64,000 bases of DNA from Tritrichomonas foetus. Its lineage: Eukaryota > Parabasalia > Tritrichomonadida > Tritrichomonadidae. A program made the translations under genes and the position numbers. Numbering within the stretch: position 1 is the first letter of the stretch; the number at the start of each line of letters is the position of its first letter. Of this stretch, positions 20,749 through 30,159 are shown piece after piece. The notes under the pieces are model-generated. The model did no database searches, had not been told where the DNA came from, and saw only the letters and a program-made list of their open reading frames with translations. The DNA lies in NCBI GenBank assembly GCA_001839685.1, contig MLAK01000644.1, forward strand, positions 12,671 through 76,670, written 5' to 3'.

Positions 20749-20781
20749 CACTTTTTCAATAGTTATTGAAAAAGTGTCATT
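20749..20781 (+). promoter_or_regulatory. 13-bp inverted repeat abutting an initiator-like TCATT
   Basis: CACTTTTTCAATA at 20749-20761 and TATTGAAAAAGTG at 20764-20776 are perfect inverted repeats with a 2-base spacer. TCATT at 20777-20781 follows immediately and lies 20 bases before the ATG at 20801. The trichomonad Inr consensus is TCA-Py-(T/A), usually close to the start codon. A core promoter with an operator-like palindrome is inferred; no expression data are available. Confidence 0.4.
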
Positions 20782-20800
20782 TTTTTTCTAAGGGAATTTC

Positions 20801-23020
20801 ATGACAAATTCAAACATTCAAATCATTTCTGCAGGATATAATGAGTATGGTCAACTTGGGCGCGAAGGTGATAATCATATCCCTGCTCTTGTCGAAAATC
20901 TCAAAACAGATAAACTGGTTTCTGTTTCAATTGGATCTGATCATAGCGTTGCTCTTTATGAAGATGGTTCTGTCTTTGGTTGGGGATGGAATGAAAGTGG
21001 CCTTCTTGGTTTTCCGAAAGAAGATGAAAAAGTCAAATTCCCAACAAAAATAAACGGTCTCCCTAACATAATTGATGTAAAATGTGTAAGTGATGTCATT
21101 CTCTTCCTCACAGAAGAAAAGAAAGTTTTCATCACATCAACCAAAAACAAAAAGAGTCTTTTTGAAGAAATCAAGATCGGCGAGTCCGCAGTGGCTCTCT
21201 TTGGTTTTAAAGATCCATGGATTGTTGGAGAAAGTGGAGTTGTTTACTGGTACGATTGTGAAAAATCAAAACGAATTAAAAAAATTGGCTCATTTCAATT
21301 TGGAGCTCCCAAACAAATTCTATCAATAAAACATTCAGTTATTTTGATCACATCAACAGGTGAAGCTCTTGGAATGTCGATGAAGAAGCTTCGACCGAAT
21401 GATGTTGATGAAAACTCTGATGTTGTTGGTATGAGTGAAGATCATTTTTCCCCAATTGAGAGCCTCCGTGATGTGAAAATCAAAAAAGTTTCTGGATCAT
21501 ATTGTTATTTCCTGGCTCTCTCAGAAGACAACCAAGTCTTTGCATGGGGATCTAATCGGTATGGTCAACTTGGCGTGGGTACCAAAAAAGATATGTATAA
21601 TAGTTTTGTTCCTTTGACTGTATGCGGTGATGTTAAAATTATTGACATTGCAGCAGGTTATTTCCATTCTATTCTGGTTGATTGTTATGGACACGTATGG
21701 GGACTTGGAGACGGAGAATATGGTCAGACAATGCTCGGTGATGAAGAAGGTATCCAGTCAAAACTTATTGAGGGTGCAGTTTCAGCTTACTGCGGAGAAG
21801 ATTTTTCACTTGTTATAATTGGAAATTTGCCTCTCTCAGAAGGAGAAGCTTTAAATTTCATTGATACACATTCTACCAAAGGAGAAACAATGAATGATTT
21901 GAACAAATCACAAACAGAACTATTGAAGGACGAAAATATTCGACTGAAAAATGAAATATCATTGAAAGAAAAACAAATTGATGAATTAGAAAATGAGCTT
22001 TCAAAATCAAAAGATGAAGTTAAAATGTTGAATGAAAAAATTCATTCACTTCATAAAATCAAACATAAGTATAAAAAAATGAAACATAATAACAAAACGC
22101 AAAATTCAATTATTTCAAAACTTGAAAAGCAAATTGAAGATTTGAAAATTCATATTAATAATAGAATGGAAACTGAAAAATTGAATGAGCAGAATTTATT
22201 AACAAACTCAACAAAAATAAAAATTTATTCACAAGAAGATATTGAAAATCTCGATAAAATCGAAAAAATTGGGCGAGGTGCCACATCAGATGTTATCAAA
22301 GTCTCACGTAAAGAAATTTATGCCTTGAAAGTTCTTGAATTTGATTCGACAACAGATAATGATAATTTGAGTTTCAAACTAATGAAGGATTTTGTGAAAG
22401 AATTTGAAATCATGAGTCAAATTTCTCATCAAAATATATTGAAAACATATGGAATTTGTTATGGTGATTCAACACATTCACCATCTATTTTATTAGAATA
22501 CTGTCCAACAAATTTAAAGAAAATAATATCAAATTTGGCAGATGAGAACGAAATCAAACATATTATTTTTGAGATTATTTCAGGCATGTCATATCTTCAT
22601 CAAGCTGGATTTATTCATCGAGATTTAAAACCAGAAAATATTTTAATAGATTCAGAAAATCATGTAAAAATTTGTGATTTTGGAATTTCTACAATATCAA
22701 GTGAAACAACTCATACCAAAGGCATTGGTACTCTTGCGTACATGTCTCCCGAAATTTTAAATGAGGAAGAGCATTATACTGAAAAAGTTGATGTTTATTC
22801 TTTTGGAATTGTCCTTTATTTCATTTTAACAAAAGGATCTCTTCCAAAACTTCCTATCACCAAAATTATCCAGGGATCCAAAATTCCAATTCCACCAAAT
22901 ATAAATGATTTTTATCGTGACATTCTTGAACAGTGTTTATCATTTGAACCTAAAAATCGACCTTCATTTTCTGACCTCGTCAACAAATTTTGCTCAAATT
23001 GCCGTATACAATCATTGTAA
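20801..23020 (+). CDS. RCC1-repeat, coiled-coil and TKL-type kinase fusion protein
   Basis: 739 residues in three parts. Residues 1-350 hold RCC1-type repeats forming a beta-propeller, with the typical strands GYNEYGQLG, GSDHSVALYEDGSVFGWGWNE, WGSNRYGQLGVG and AAGYFHSILVD. Residues 365-450 are a charged coiled coil. Residues 485-735 are a protein kinase: IGRGATSDV loop, YALKVL with the catalytic Lys, HRDLKPENILID, DFGIST and GTLAYMSPEIL. All catalytic motifs are intact, and the style is tyrosine kinase-like (TKL). The propeller is probably a docking or localisation module and the coil a dimerisation element. RCC1 plus kinase is known from NEK8/NEK9, but there the kinase comes first and belongs to the NEK family, so this order looks independent. 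Confidence 0.9.
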   Translation: MTNSNIQIISAGYNEYGQLGREGDNHIPALVENLKTDKLVSVSIGSDHSVALYEDGSVFGWGWNESGLLGFPKEDEKVKFPTKINGLPNIIDVKCVSDVILFLTEEKKVFITSTKNKKSLFEEIKIGESAVALFGFKDPWIVGESGVVYWYDCEKSKRIKKIGSFQFGAPKQILSIKHSVILITSTGEALGMSMKKLRPNDVDENSDVVGMSEDHFSPIESLRDVKIKKVSGSYCYFLALSEDNQVFAWGSNRYGQLGVGTKKDMYNSFVPLTVCGDVKIIDIAAGYFHSILVDCYGHVWGLGDGEYGQTMLGDEEGIQSKLIEGAVSAYCGEDFSLVIIGNLPLSEGEALNFIDTHSTKGETMNDLNKSQTELLKDENIRLKNEISLKEKQIDELENELSKSKDEVKMLNEKIHSLHKIKHKYKKMKHNNKTQNSIISKLEKQIEDLKIHINNRMETEKLNEQNLLTNSTKIKIYSQEDIENLDKIEKIGRGATSDVIKVSRKEIYALKVLEFDSTTDNDNLSFKLMKDFVKEFEIMSQISHQNILKTYGICYGDSTHSPSILLEYCPTNLKKIISNLADENEIKHIIFEIISGMSYLHQAGFIHRDLKPENILIDSENHVKICDFGISTISSETTHTKGIGTLAYMSPEILNEEEHYTEKVDVYSFGIVLYFILTKGSLPKLPITKIIQGSKIPIPPNINDFYRDILEQCLSFEPKNRPSFSDLVNKFCSNCRIQSL

Positions 23021-23145
23021 AAATATTAAATAAATTTTTTCTTTACGTTATTATATTTCCATCCCATTATTGGTTATATATTATATATTTCATCTTTGTA
23101 TTACATTTCATTATGTAAATAAGTTGTTTCTTTTCCGTCTTTATG

Positions 23146-23167
23146 TTTTTTTTTTTTTTTTTTTTTT
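23146..23167. repeat. Run of 22 T
   Basis: A homopolymer tract in the 284-base spacer between the RCC1-kinase stop and the next plus-strand gene. A comparable run of 21 T is at 25103-25123. Both are prone to length errors. Confidence 0.8.
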
Positions 23168-23304
23168 CACGTTTCATTCTGGTATCATCAATCGGCCATA
23201 TAAAATCAGAAATGCTACCATAATTCAATCAATATTTGGTCATTTAACCTTCTATCAGCGAACGTTTAATAATTCGTTTCTTTGAAAATTAAACAACTTT
23301 GATA

Positions 23305-24408
23305 ATGGAAGAAGACGCGCCAGTTCGTTGGGAATTTACAGATATTTTTAAATCAAACGACACTCGAATTGCTTGCGTTATTGACGTTCTTGAAGCCTTC
23401 GAAAATTTTCCACCTGATACTCGATTAAATTGCGACGACTATTATTCGTTACTTTCAACAATTTGCGACAATATTCCATATCAATTTATCGTCTTTGTTT
23501 GCGAATGCGTCGATCCGTCCATTTCTTCAGGGACCTTGATGTCTCATCGAATTGCTTTCGGTAACTTTTTGCTTGCTTTTCCGTGCTGCATTTTATTCCC
23601 TCAATTTATTCAGAAACTTCTTACTTTATTCAAAACGGCAGACAGACTCAGAGTTGGCGTCATTTCGCGCTCGAATTTTATATCCATCCTGAAAGAGACT
23701 TTTTCGTCATTTTTGCAGACAGTCACGCTCGCAACAAAAAATAAAGTCAAAGAAGAAGAGGAAGAGGAAGAAGAAGACGATGACGAGCCACGCCAAGAAC
23801 AGATCACATCAATTGATCCAAGACGGCTTCCAGATTTTTCAATGATACATGAAGTTCAGAGGGCAACGACCAATTTGGATGAACTTTCCGTTCAAACTTT
23901 GCTGTTCGTCATGTGGCAAAAGGATCCAACCTTGCTCAGATGCAAAACAAGAATAAAACCAGAAAATCTGGCGATTATGCAACAAGCAGAAAGAGAACAA
24001 CATTACAATCAAAATAACGAAAACGAGGATGATGAAAATATCGCACTACCATTTCAACCAAGTCAACAAAATTACCAGGTAAATAATGAACAACCAAATA
24101 ATTATTCAAATAATGAGCAAAATGAAGATCAGCGAAACAAGCGTGAGCAAAATAGCGATCGAGATCATAGTAGTGAGCAGCAAGGTAATCGATTTCCAGA
24201 AATTGATTCACAAAGTACATTAAATACATTTGATAACGATGACAAAGAGAAACAGAGCGATATTCTTAATGAGGCACCTCCACTTGCAAGGAGAGGCGGA
24301 TATGAAGATGATGCTCCACCGATGGCACGAAGGGGTGCGACTGATTATAATTCAGACGATGCTGATGATGAATCTGATGATGATAATGAAGATGAAAACG
24401 ATGATTAA
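23305..24408 (+). CDS. Acidic-tailed helical protein, possibly CSTPP1 (C11orf49)-like
   Basis: 367 residues from the first ATG at 23305; the open frame begins two codons earlier with TTG. Residues 1-145 are a helical domain with LNCDDYYSLLSTI and a Phe/Leu-rich helix. A run of Glu and Asp follows (about 150-165), then a second conserved-looking block (RRLPDFSMIHEVQRATTN, then LLFVMWQKDP). The last 130 residues are disordered, rich in Asn, Gln, Glu and Asp, with two copies of APP-x-ARRG and an acidic end. The spacing of the first domain and the acidic tail recall CSTPP1, a regulator of the tubulin polyglutamylase complex, but this is a weak, by-eye resemblance. The final codons GAT GAT TAA grade into the 13-bp repeat downstream. 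Confidence 0.7.
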   Translation: MEEDAPVRWEFTDIFKSNDTRIACVIDVLEAFENFPPDTRLNCDDYYSLLSTICDNIPYQFIVFVCECVDPSISSGTLMSHRIAFGNFLLAFPCCILFPQFIQKLLTLFKTADRLRVGVISRSNFISILKETFSSFLQTVTLATKNKVKEEEEEEEEDDDEPRQEQITSIDPRRLPDFSMIHEVQRATTNLDELSVQTLLFVMWQKDPTLLRCKTRIKPENLAIMQQAEREQHYNQNNENEDDENIALPFQPSQQNYQVNNEQPNNYSNNEQNEDQRNKREQNSDRDHSSEQQGNRFPEIDSQSTLNTFDNDDKEKQSDILNEAPPLARRGGYEDDAPPMARRGATDYNSDDADDESDDDNEDENDD

Positions 24409-24421
24409 AGATGACAATTAC

Positions 24422-24616
24422 AGATGATGATTAAAGATGATGGTTTAAGATGATGATTTAGGATGATGGTTTAAGATGATGATTTAGGATGATGATTAAA
24501 GATGATGGTTTAAGATGATGATTAAAGATGATGGTTTAAGATGATGATTTAAGATGATGATTTAAGATGATGATTTAAGATGATGATTTAAGATGATGGT
24601 TTAAGATGATGATTAA
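24422..24616 (+). repeat. Minisatellite, 15 copies of a 13-bp unit
   Basis: The unit is AGATGATGATTTA, with variants AGATGATGGTTTA, AGATGATGATTAA and GGATGATGATTTA. Fifteen units in register fill 195 bases. The repeat begins 14 bases after the stop of the upstream gene, whose own end (GATGATTAAAGATGA) already has the unit. As 13 is not a multiple of 3, the array cannot encode a regular peptide repeat. Confidence 0.9.
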
Positions 24617-25365
24617 AGATGAATGTATGATTAATGTTGATAATTTCATGTTTTGTATTAAAAATAAAATTCTGATTTTTTAATTTTATGTTTTTAATAC
24701 AACCATGACATTATTGTTGATAGAATATATTTCTAGCATGTTGATGCATAAATTATGATCAGATTTGGAAATGATGAAAAATTGAGATTTTCCTGTGAAA
24801 ACTCCATCATCAATATAAATCCAACTAATTTCTAACCTTTGACATATTTGATTGACGAAGTGAGATTAAATTTCAAATTTGCCAATTTTATGTCATCATG
24901 AAAATAAAATCATATATTTGTTTTGCAATCAGGACATTGCTAAAGTTTGTTCTTTTCCAGAACTTGAACGATAAAAAAATTTATGAAATTATTTTTCTGG
25001 CGATTATATAACTCTATTTTTGGTAACATTTGTTTGTATCAATTATAAAATGGTTTCCATCGCAAATTGTTGATTGATGAATATTTTAATTTCCAGATAT
25101 CGTTTTTTTTTTTTTTTTTTTTTCCGATTTCTCTTTCTCCTAATGTAACTGTAAGTTTTTTCCAAATTCTCATTTCAGAAAAATATAGAAATTCTTTCCA
25201 ACTAGATCAGCTAAGACTTCACTTTTCATGACTATGATTCCCTCTGTCCCGGTAGAGAAAGTCATTTCACTTTTTCATAAAAATTGAATAGAAATACATC
25301 AAAACAGATTAACACAGGGAATTTTTAATACATAAACATAATAATCAAGACAGCCCAATGAAATC
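24617..25365. other. Intergenic region between convergent genes
   Basis: No gene is seen. It contains a run of 21 T at 25103-25123 and a copy of TTCACTTTTTCAT at 25266-25278. The 3' ends of both flanking genes lie here. Confidence 0.45.
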
Positions 25366-26082
25366 TTACAAAAGATCCAAAGCACTGTCATTATTTCCAA
25401 AATCAAAAATGTGGTCTGGGAACAACATTTCAGTTTCATCAACAAGTTCTGAGTTGAAAAATGAGTTTCCACCGAAGAAATATTCGTCGTCGTAGTATTT
25501 ATCGTTCAAGGAATCATCAAAGACTCCTTTTATCTGATTTTTGCCCTTCTTGGACGAGTCTTCATGAGATTCTTCCTTTGAGTCAAAATCGAAGTCTGTC
25601 AGCTTGTTATCAATGATAGAGGCACTTGCAACGTTTCCCACGCCAAATGAGTAAAGCTTGTTTTCACTTTCCTGGTAGATTGGCGAAGTTTCTTTTGATC
25701 CATAAATTTGATTGGGAACATATTGTGTTTCAGGGCTGCTTGTTGGAGTGATTGTGGGATTCATAGTGGATATCATTGGTTGTGTGATGGATGGTGAGAC
25801 CATTGTGGGCGGAATGATCTTCGGTTGAATCGTTTGATGAACCGGAGTGCAAATTGGAGTGCTGGATGAAGTGCTGGTGTCAGTTAGATGATCTTCATCC
25901 TTCGGGATTTCCAATTTCCTTTTAGGGAATATGTTTCTAGGTGCCGGAGAGGTGATCTTACCTTCTTCATTTAAATGATATAAACCGAGCATTTTGTGTG
26001 TAACTGGATTGATGATCCTAATCGTCTTGATACCCCATCCAAAATACTTACCACGCTTTATAACTCCTTTGTTCTGCGACAT
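25366..26082 (-). CDS. Hypothetical Ser/Thr/Pro-rich protein with acidic end
   Basis: 238 residues from ATG 26082. A compact N-terminal part of about 55 residues is basic and looks folded (KRGKYFGWGIKTIRIINPV). A long linker follows, rich in Thr, Pro, Ser and Ile (about 65-130), and then a Ser/Lys/Asp-rich segment. The last 60 residues are acidic and aromatic (DKYYDDEYFFGG, then MLFPDHIFDFGNN), resembling a transactivation-type tail. A nuclear regulator with a small N-terminal binding domain is one possible reading, but no known DNA-binding motif is visible. I do not recognise the family. Confidence 0.6.
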   Translation of the reverse strand: MSQNKGVIKRGKYFGWGIKTIRIINPVTHKMLGLYHLNEEGKITSPAPRNIFPKRKLEIPKDEDHLTDTSTSSSTPICTPVHQTIQPKIIPPTMVSPSITQPMISTMNPTITPTSSPETQYVPNQIYGSKETSPIYQESENKLYSFGVGNVASASIIDNKLTDFDFDSKEESHEDSSKKGKNQIKGVFDDSLNDKYYDDEYFFGGNSFFNSELVDETEMLFPDHIFDFGNNDSALDLL

Positions 26083-27826
26083 GAATTCAGTCTGATGATA
26101 TTAAAAATAAGCAATTATGAATGGACTTTTTTTCTATAGAAAAAGATTATACTAATTCAATTTTTACCCATGTTGAAGATATTCAATACTTATTTTGTTT
26201 TAATGAATTAAATTCAATGACTAATTCAATACAATTTCTCTTTTTCAATGAATTTTGATAACAGAGTTGTGAAGAAAAAATCAAATGGTTTAAACATTGA
26301 TCGATGAGATTTGTCTCAATTCTAGTTTTAAAAGGTGTTTTAGAAGAGAAACTCAATATTAGGGAGTGTCAAATATTCGAATATTAAGAAAAATACGAGA
26401 ACAATTGAAAGAAAACATTTTTTTCTAAATCAGAATAATTGAGAATGAATAGAAAAATTTACTTTCAAAACTAACATTGTGTAAAATAATTGGGGAGATG
26501 TGATTGAAAAGATTGTCATTGAATTATACAAAAGTATGCATCATATTTACTCAAAAAGTTAGATGATTTAAAAAATATAACTGAGCTATTTTCATTCAAT
26601 TGATCATGACTTGGTTCACAAATTTCATAGTATTTTAAATAAGATAGAAACACATTCAAAATCTGATGACTCATTATCAATTTTGAGATCATTGAAATGA
26701 TGATCAGTTTAATTCAAAATTCTGAATAAGTCATGGTCGAATTTTAAGTAGTTGCTTTCATCTCACTTTAAAGCTAGCATTAAATCTAATCACCCAATTC
26801 GGATAATTTCATGCTTATGATCTTGTTGAGGGCCTAAATCCTTTAGAAATCCAAGAGAAATGTTTCTTTTCGACATACAAAAATTCGTTAGAAAATATTT
26901 TGTGTATAATTCTCAGAATAAATGGAAATACCGAATGCCCATGATCCTCCTCCTGTGAATTTCTGCATTTTTTCAATATTTTTCTTTTTTCGATCATAAA
27001 ATTTGAAAACATACATCATCAATTCAATTTCTATCAATATTAATTGATATTTTTGGAAAAAAGAGATACCTTTGGATAATAGGAAAGCGGATTTGACCAA
27101 AGTTTCAATTGTAAGCATTTCTGTGATAAAACAATTTTTATTTTCAAAAATTAATGAAAAAATTGCAATTCCAAGCTTTCTATAGAATAATTTGATAAGA
27201 AATATAACCATACCAGTAATTTCCAATTAAAACTGTTTAATTATTAATGTTATGTTATAATCATAACAATTTTAATGGCTTCTGGAAATCGTTTTAGGTG
27301 AATATTGTCAAGAAAAATCGACCTGAATTACGGTTTGATCGTCAAAGAGTATAGAAAAAATGAGTATGTGACTTTTTCTGTATGAATTTTTGACTCTACC
27401 TTGAGTAGAGTGGGGGATAACTATATATCTCTGAGGGGAAAAATCGAATTCTATCAAAATAGTTTCATAAAACACGAGCTTTTTTGAATCAAAAAAAAAT
27501 TTTTTTACTTGGCAAGTCATTCTAAAACAATTGATTTGACCCGAAAATTGTATTATTTCGAGTTCTGAAGCGAAATATATGAACCATTTTCTCATTTCCG
27601 CTTAAAATTACACGAGAAAACGTTTTCTAATGTATTCGCACAGAAAAAGTTTTTTCAAACTTACCAAAATTAACAATTATCTTCGAAAAAAAGCATAAAG
27701 ACAAAACTTTGAAATTTGAAATTTTGGTTTTGGAAAAACTAAATTCATTAAATCGCATGAGGAAAATCGTAATTTGCAAATTATAAAGAACAACCATGGT
27801 TAGACATAGAATTTCATTGAAAAAAA
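26083..27826. other. Gene-poor 1.7-kb stretch with two weak minus-strand open frames
   Basis: The two longest frames are minus-strand 27595-27308 (95 codons, ATG start) and 27226-26888 (112 codons). Both peptides are very rich in Phe, Ile, Lys and Tyr, as expected from translating AT-rich noncoding DNA, and neither shows a motif. They could be remnants of an old gene, but I cannot support a call. No RNA gene or repeat is recognised. Confidence 0.35.
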
Positions 27827-28540
27827 TTAACTAAAAAAATCAAAAAAATCTCCATAACTAAAATCTTGCTTTGTTTGCTTAATCAAAGAGTCTGTTAAAG
27901 CTTGCACATGAATATTGGAATCAATAATAATGGACTCATGCTTGATATAAATCCCACAAATGGGGCACTTTTTCTCTCGATCTATAAAAGAAACGAATTC
28001 GTCCAATTCAACACATTGAATATGCTGGCAAAATTTCGAGCGAGCTGGAAACAACATTTTTTTGCCGGAAATGGGTGAAGTCGGGAGCCCAACATTTCCT
28101 GAAACATTTGGTATTGAGTAAACTAAAGAGGGATTGATTTTGATGGTTTGAAAGATCAACAAGAATGATGTTTGTTCAATTGAACACCTCACTGTCATAT
28201 TTTTGAGGTACGAAAAACCTTTTGGAATAAAAAAAAACAAACTTGAATCATTTTTTGGTTTTTTCATCCATTTACCACAAATATAGATTTGGAATGATGA
28301 AGGCCATTCCAAAAATTCGATTTTTTCGAAATTAAACGAAATAAATCGAAAAACTGCCGATTCTTCAAATGGTTCAATTGGTATATTTACTATGCTGTCA
28401 TTTGATATTCCGAGGAAATAAGGGTCAGATAACAAATCATTAAATTCAATTTGATGATAAATATCTGGAGAACTCAACTTGTTCCGAAATTCAAGAGGAA
28501 GCTTGTCTAATGGTATTGGACAGCATTCAGGAGGGAGCAT
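27827..28540 (-). CDS. SP-RING (Siz/PIAS-type) SUMO E3 ligase-like protein, compact
   Basis: 237 residues. Residues 155-215 carry an SP-RING: SPISGKKMLFPARSKFCQH, then IQCVELDEF and KKCPICG. The zinc ligands are Cys171, His173, Cys192 and Cys195, the single-zinc arrangement of Siz and PIAS proteins. The preceding 130 residues, with WPSSFQIYICGKWMKKP followed by a strand and a NMTVRCSIEQTSFLLIFQ segment, fit the PINIT domain that lies before the SP-RING in this family. PIAS/Siz proteins help the E2 Ubc9 transfer SUMO to nuclear targets. There is no SAP domain and no long C-terminal tail, so the protein is much smaller than yeast Siz1 or animal PIAS. The start is ATG 28540, with the divergent kinase gene 261 bp away. 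Confidence 0.85.
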   Translation of the reverse strand: MLPPECCPIPLDKLPLEFRNKLSSPDIYHQIEFNDLLSDPYFLGISNDSIVNIPIEPFEESAVFRFISFNFEKIEFLEWPSSFQIYICGKWMKKPKNDSSLFFFIPKGFSYLKNMTVRCSIEQTSFLLIFQTIKINPSLVYSIPNVSGNVGLPTSPISGKKMLFPARSKFCQHIQCVELDEFVSFIDREKKCPICGIYIKHESIIIDSNIHVQALTDSLIKQTKQDFSYGDFFDFFS

Positions 28541-28624
28541 ATTCAGAATTTTTCCCCTGGTTGTACCAAATTAATTTTTTATTTGGAAAAGCTTTTTTAT
28601 ATGACATACTATGTGAAAAATTAT

Positions 28625-28716
28625 GAATTGTTATATAAAAAATGAATGAATTGTGAGATAAAAAATATGTGAATTGTTATATAAAAAATGAATAAATTGT
28701 CATATCAAAAATGAAA
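28625..28716. repeat. Four tandem copies of a 23-bp unit in a divergent promoter region
   Basis: The unit begins GAATTG and continues TTATATAAAAAATGAAT. Copies 1 (28625-28647) and 3 (28671-28693) are identical, and copies 2 and 4 are diverged. The array lies between two divergent start codons at 28540 and 28802. Confidence 0.8.
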
Positions 28717-28801
28717 TGGTATGAAAAAGAGGAAATTCAAAAGTTTAGTAACGGACTTGTTTTCAATTTTTTTTTGTTCGTGAATTTGAATTTTCGAAAG
28801 T

Positions 28802-29878
28802 ATGGGTTGCTGTTGCTCGAAAAAGAAAGTGTACAATGAACACGAATGCAATGACGAAGAAGAAGAAGAAATTTGTGAAGAAATGGAAAATTATGCATAT
28901 ATTCCACAATATTTTTCTTTCCAGCAATTTTTTAGCGAAGAGACGCCGCCACAACTATACGAATATTTATTTAAGAAAGAAATTGGAAAAGGCGCCATGA
29001 GTAGGGTATATCTCGCAGAAAATGTCGAAACTCAAGAACTGTACGCGGCAAAAGTTTACAATAAAAGACAACTTGAAAAGCAAACCTTTGGAAATGATGA
29101 AACCCTAGGTGAACAAGTCGAGAGAGAAATAAGACTGATGGCAAAAATGAAACATCGATATATTTTGATTATTATTGAAGCAATTGATTTCGCAGACGCC
29201 AACGCCAAAATATTACTTACGCCATTCGCTCAAAACGGAACTCTACAGACACAATTGAATGCAAATACAATGGATATCGATATGATTGCAATTTGCTTCC
29301 ATCAAGTCGCAGTCGGATTAAAATATATTCATAATCATAACATTGTTCATCGTGACATAAAGCCAGACAACATTCTATGCTTTTCCGAAAATTATTTTGT
29401 TATATCTGATTTTTCCGCATCAACAGAATTGACGAGCTCAGATCAAACTCTAGAAGATACGAAAGGATCGCCTGCGTTTTTGTCTCCAGAAGAATGCAGC
29501 GGAAATGCATTCCATCCAAAGCCGTGTGATGTTTGGTCGTATGGAATTGCATTATATTCTGCTGCTTTCAAAAAGTTACCATTCAATCTTGAATCAGGGC
29601 AAGGAAAAACGGTTGCCACAACCGTTTTGATTGTGACAGAATTAATTGAAAAAGAAACACTTCAATTTCCAGAAGATCAGGAGGTCAATCCAAAACTAAG
29701 AAAACTTTTGACAGATGTTCTTCAAAAAGATCCGACAAAAAGGCCAACATTTGAAGAAATTGTGAAATACGATTTCTTTGAAAAAGCTTGGCCTATTGAT
29801 GAGGAGAATGCTAGAGAAGCCAAAATGCTCGAAGAGGAAGAAGAAGAAGCGAATGAAGAAAATGTTGATCAAAATTGA
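28802..29878 (+). CDS. Probably myristoylated CaMKK/LKB1-like protein kinase with DFS motif
   Basis: 358 residues. The N-terminus MGCCCSKKK fits the N-myristoylation rule (Gly2, Ser6) with three cysteines for palmitoylation and a basic patch, so the kinase should sit on a membrane. The kinase domain covers residues 56-330: glycine loop GKGAMS at 62-67, Lys84 in YAAKVY, VHRDIKPDNIL, GSPAFLSPEE activation segment, and CDVWSYGIALYSAAFKKLPF. The last two resemble CaMKK and LKB1-upstream kinases, which phosphorylate the AMPK/SNF1 group. The DFG motif is DFS at 203-205; Asp is kept. A highly acidic N-terminal segment and a Glu-rich C-terminus flank the domain. The frame begins at the first ATG. Confidence 0.88.
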   Translation: MGCCCSKKKVYNEHECNDEEEEEICEEMENYAYIPQYFSFQQFFSEETPPQLYEYLFKKEIGKGAMSRVYLAENVETQELYAAKVYNKRQLEKQTFGNDETLGEQVEREIRLMAKMKHRYILIIIEAIDFADANAKILLTPFAQNGTLQTQLNANTMDIDMIAICFHQVAVGLKYIHNHNIVHRDIKPDNILCFSENYFVISDFSASTELTSSDQTLEDTKGSPAFLSPEECSGNAFHPKPCDVWSYGIALYSAAFKKLPFNLESGQGKTVATTVLIVTELIEKETLQFPEDQEVNPKLRKLLTDVLQKDPTKRPTFEEIVKYDFFEKAWPIDEENAREAKMLEEEEEEANEENVDQN

Positions 29879-30159
29879 TTTGAACATTTTTCTTTTATTA
29901 GAAATTATGTTTGAACAATAGAATTTGATGGTCAACTTTATATATAATATAATATTATATTTGCGATTATGTTTTTTTATAATAATCTGCATATTTGCTT
30001 TGTTACTATGTAAAATATGTTATTTGATTCCATTTTTTAATTCCTTTTTTTGTGTTCAAATTGTTGGCTTTTAGAGATTCATGGCCACCTCTCTCTGGGT
30101 TCTAAAATGGAATGATGATGATGAGCTAACCGTTTTATATTTGGTCGCAAATAGAAGAA

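Noticed and set aside
26888..27595. Minus-strand open frames of 112 and 95 codons as genes
   Set aside because: They are dominated by Phe, Ile, Lys and Tyr and have no motif, as expected of translated AT-rich noncoding DNA.
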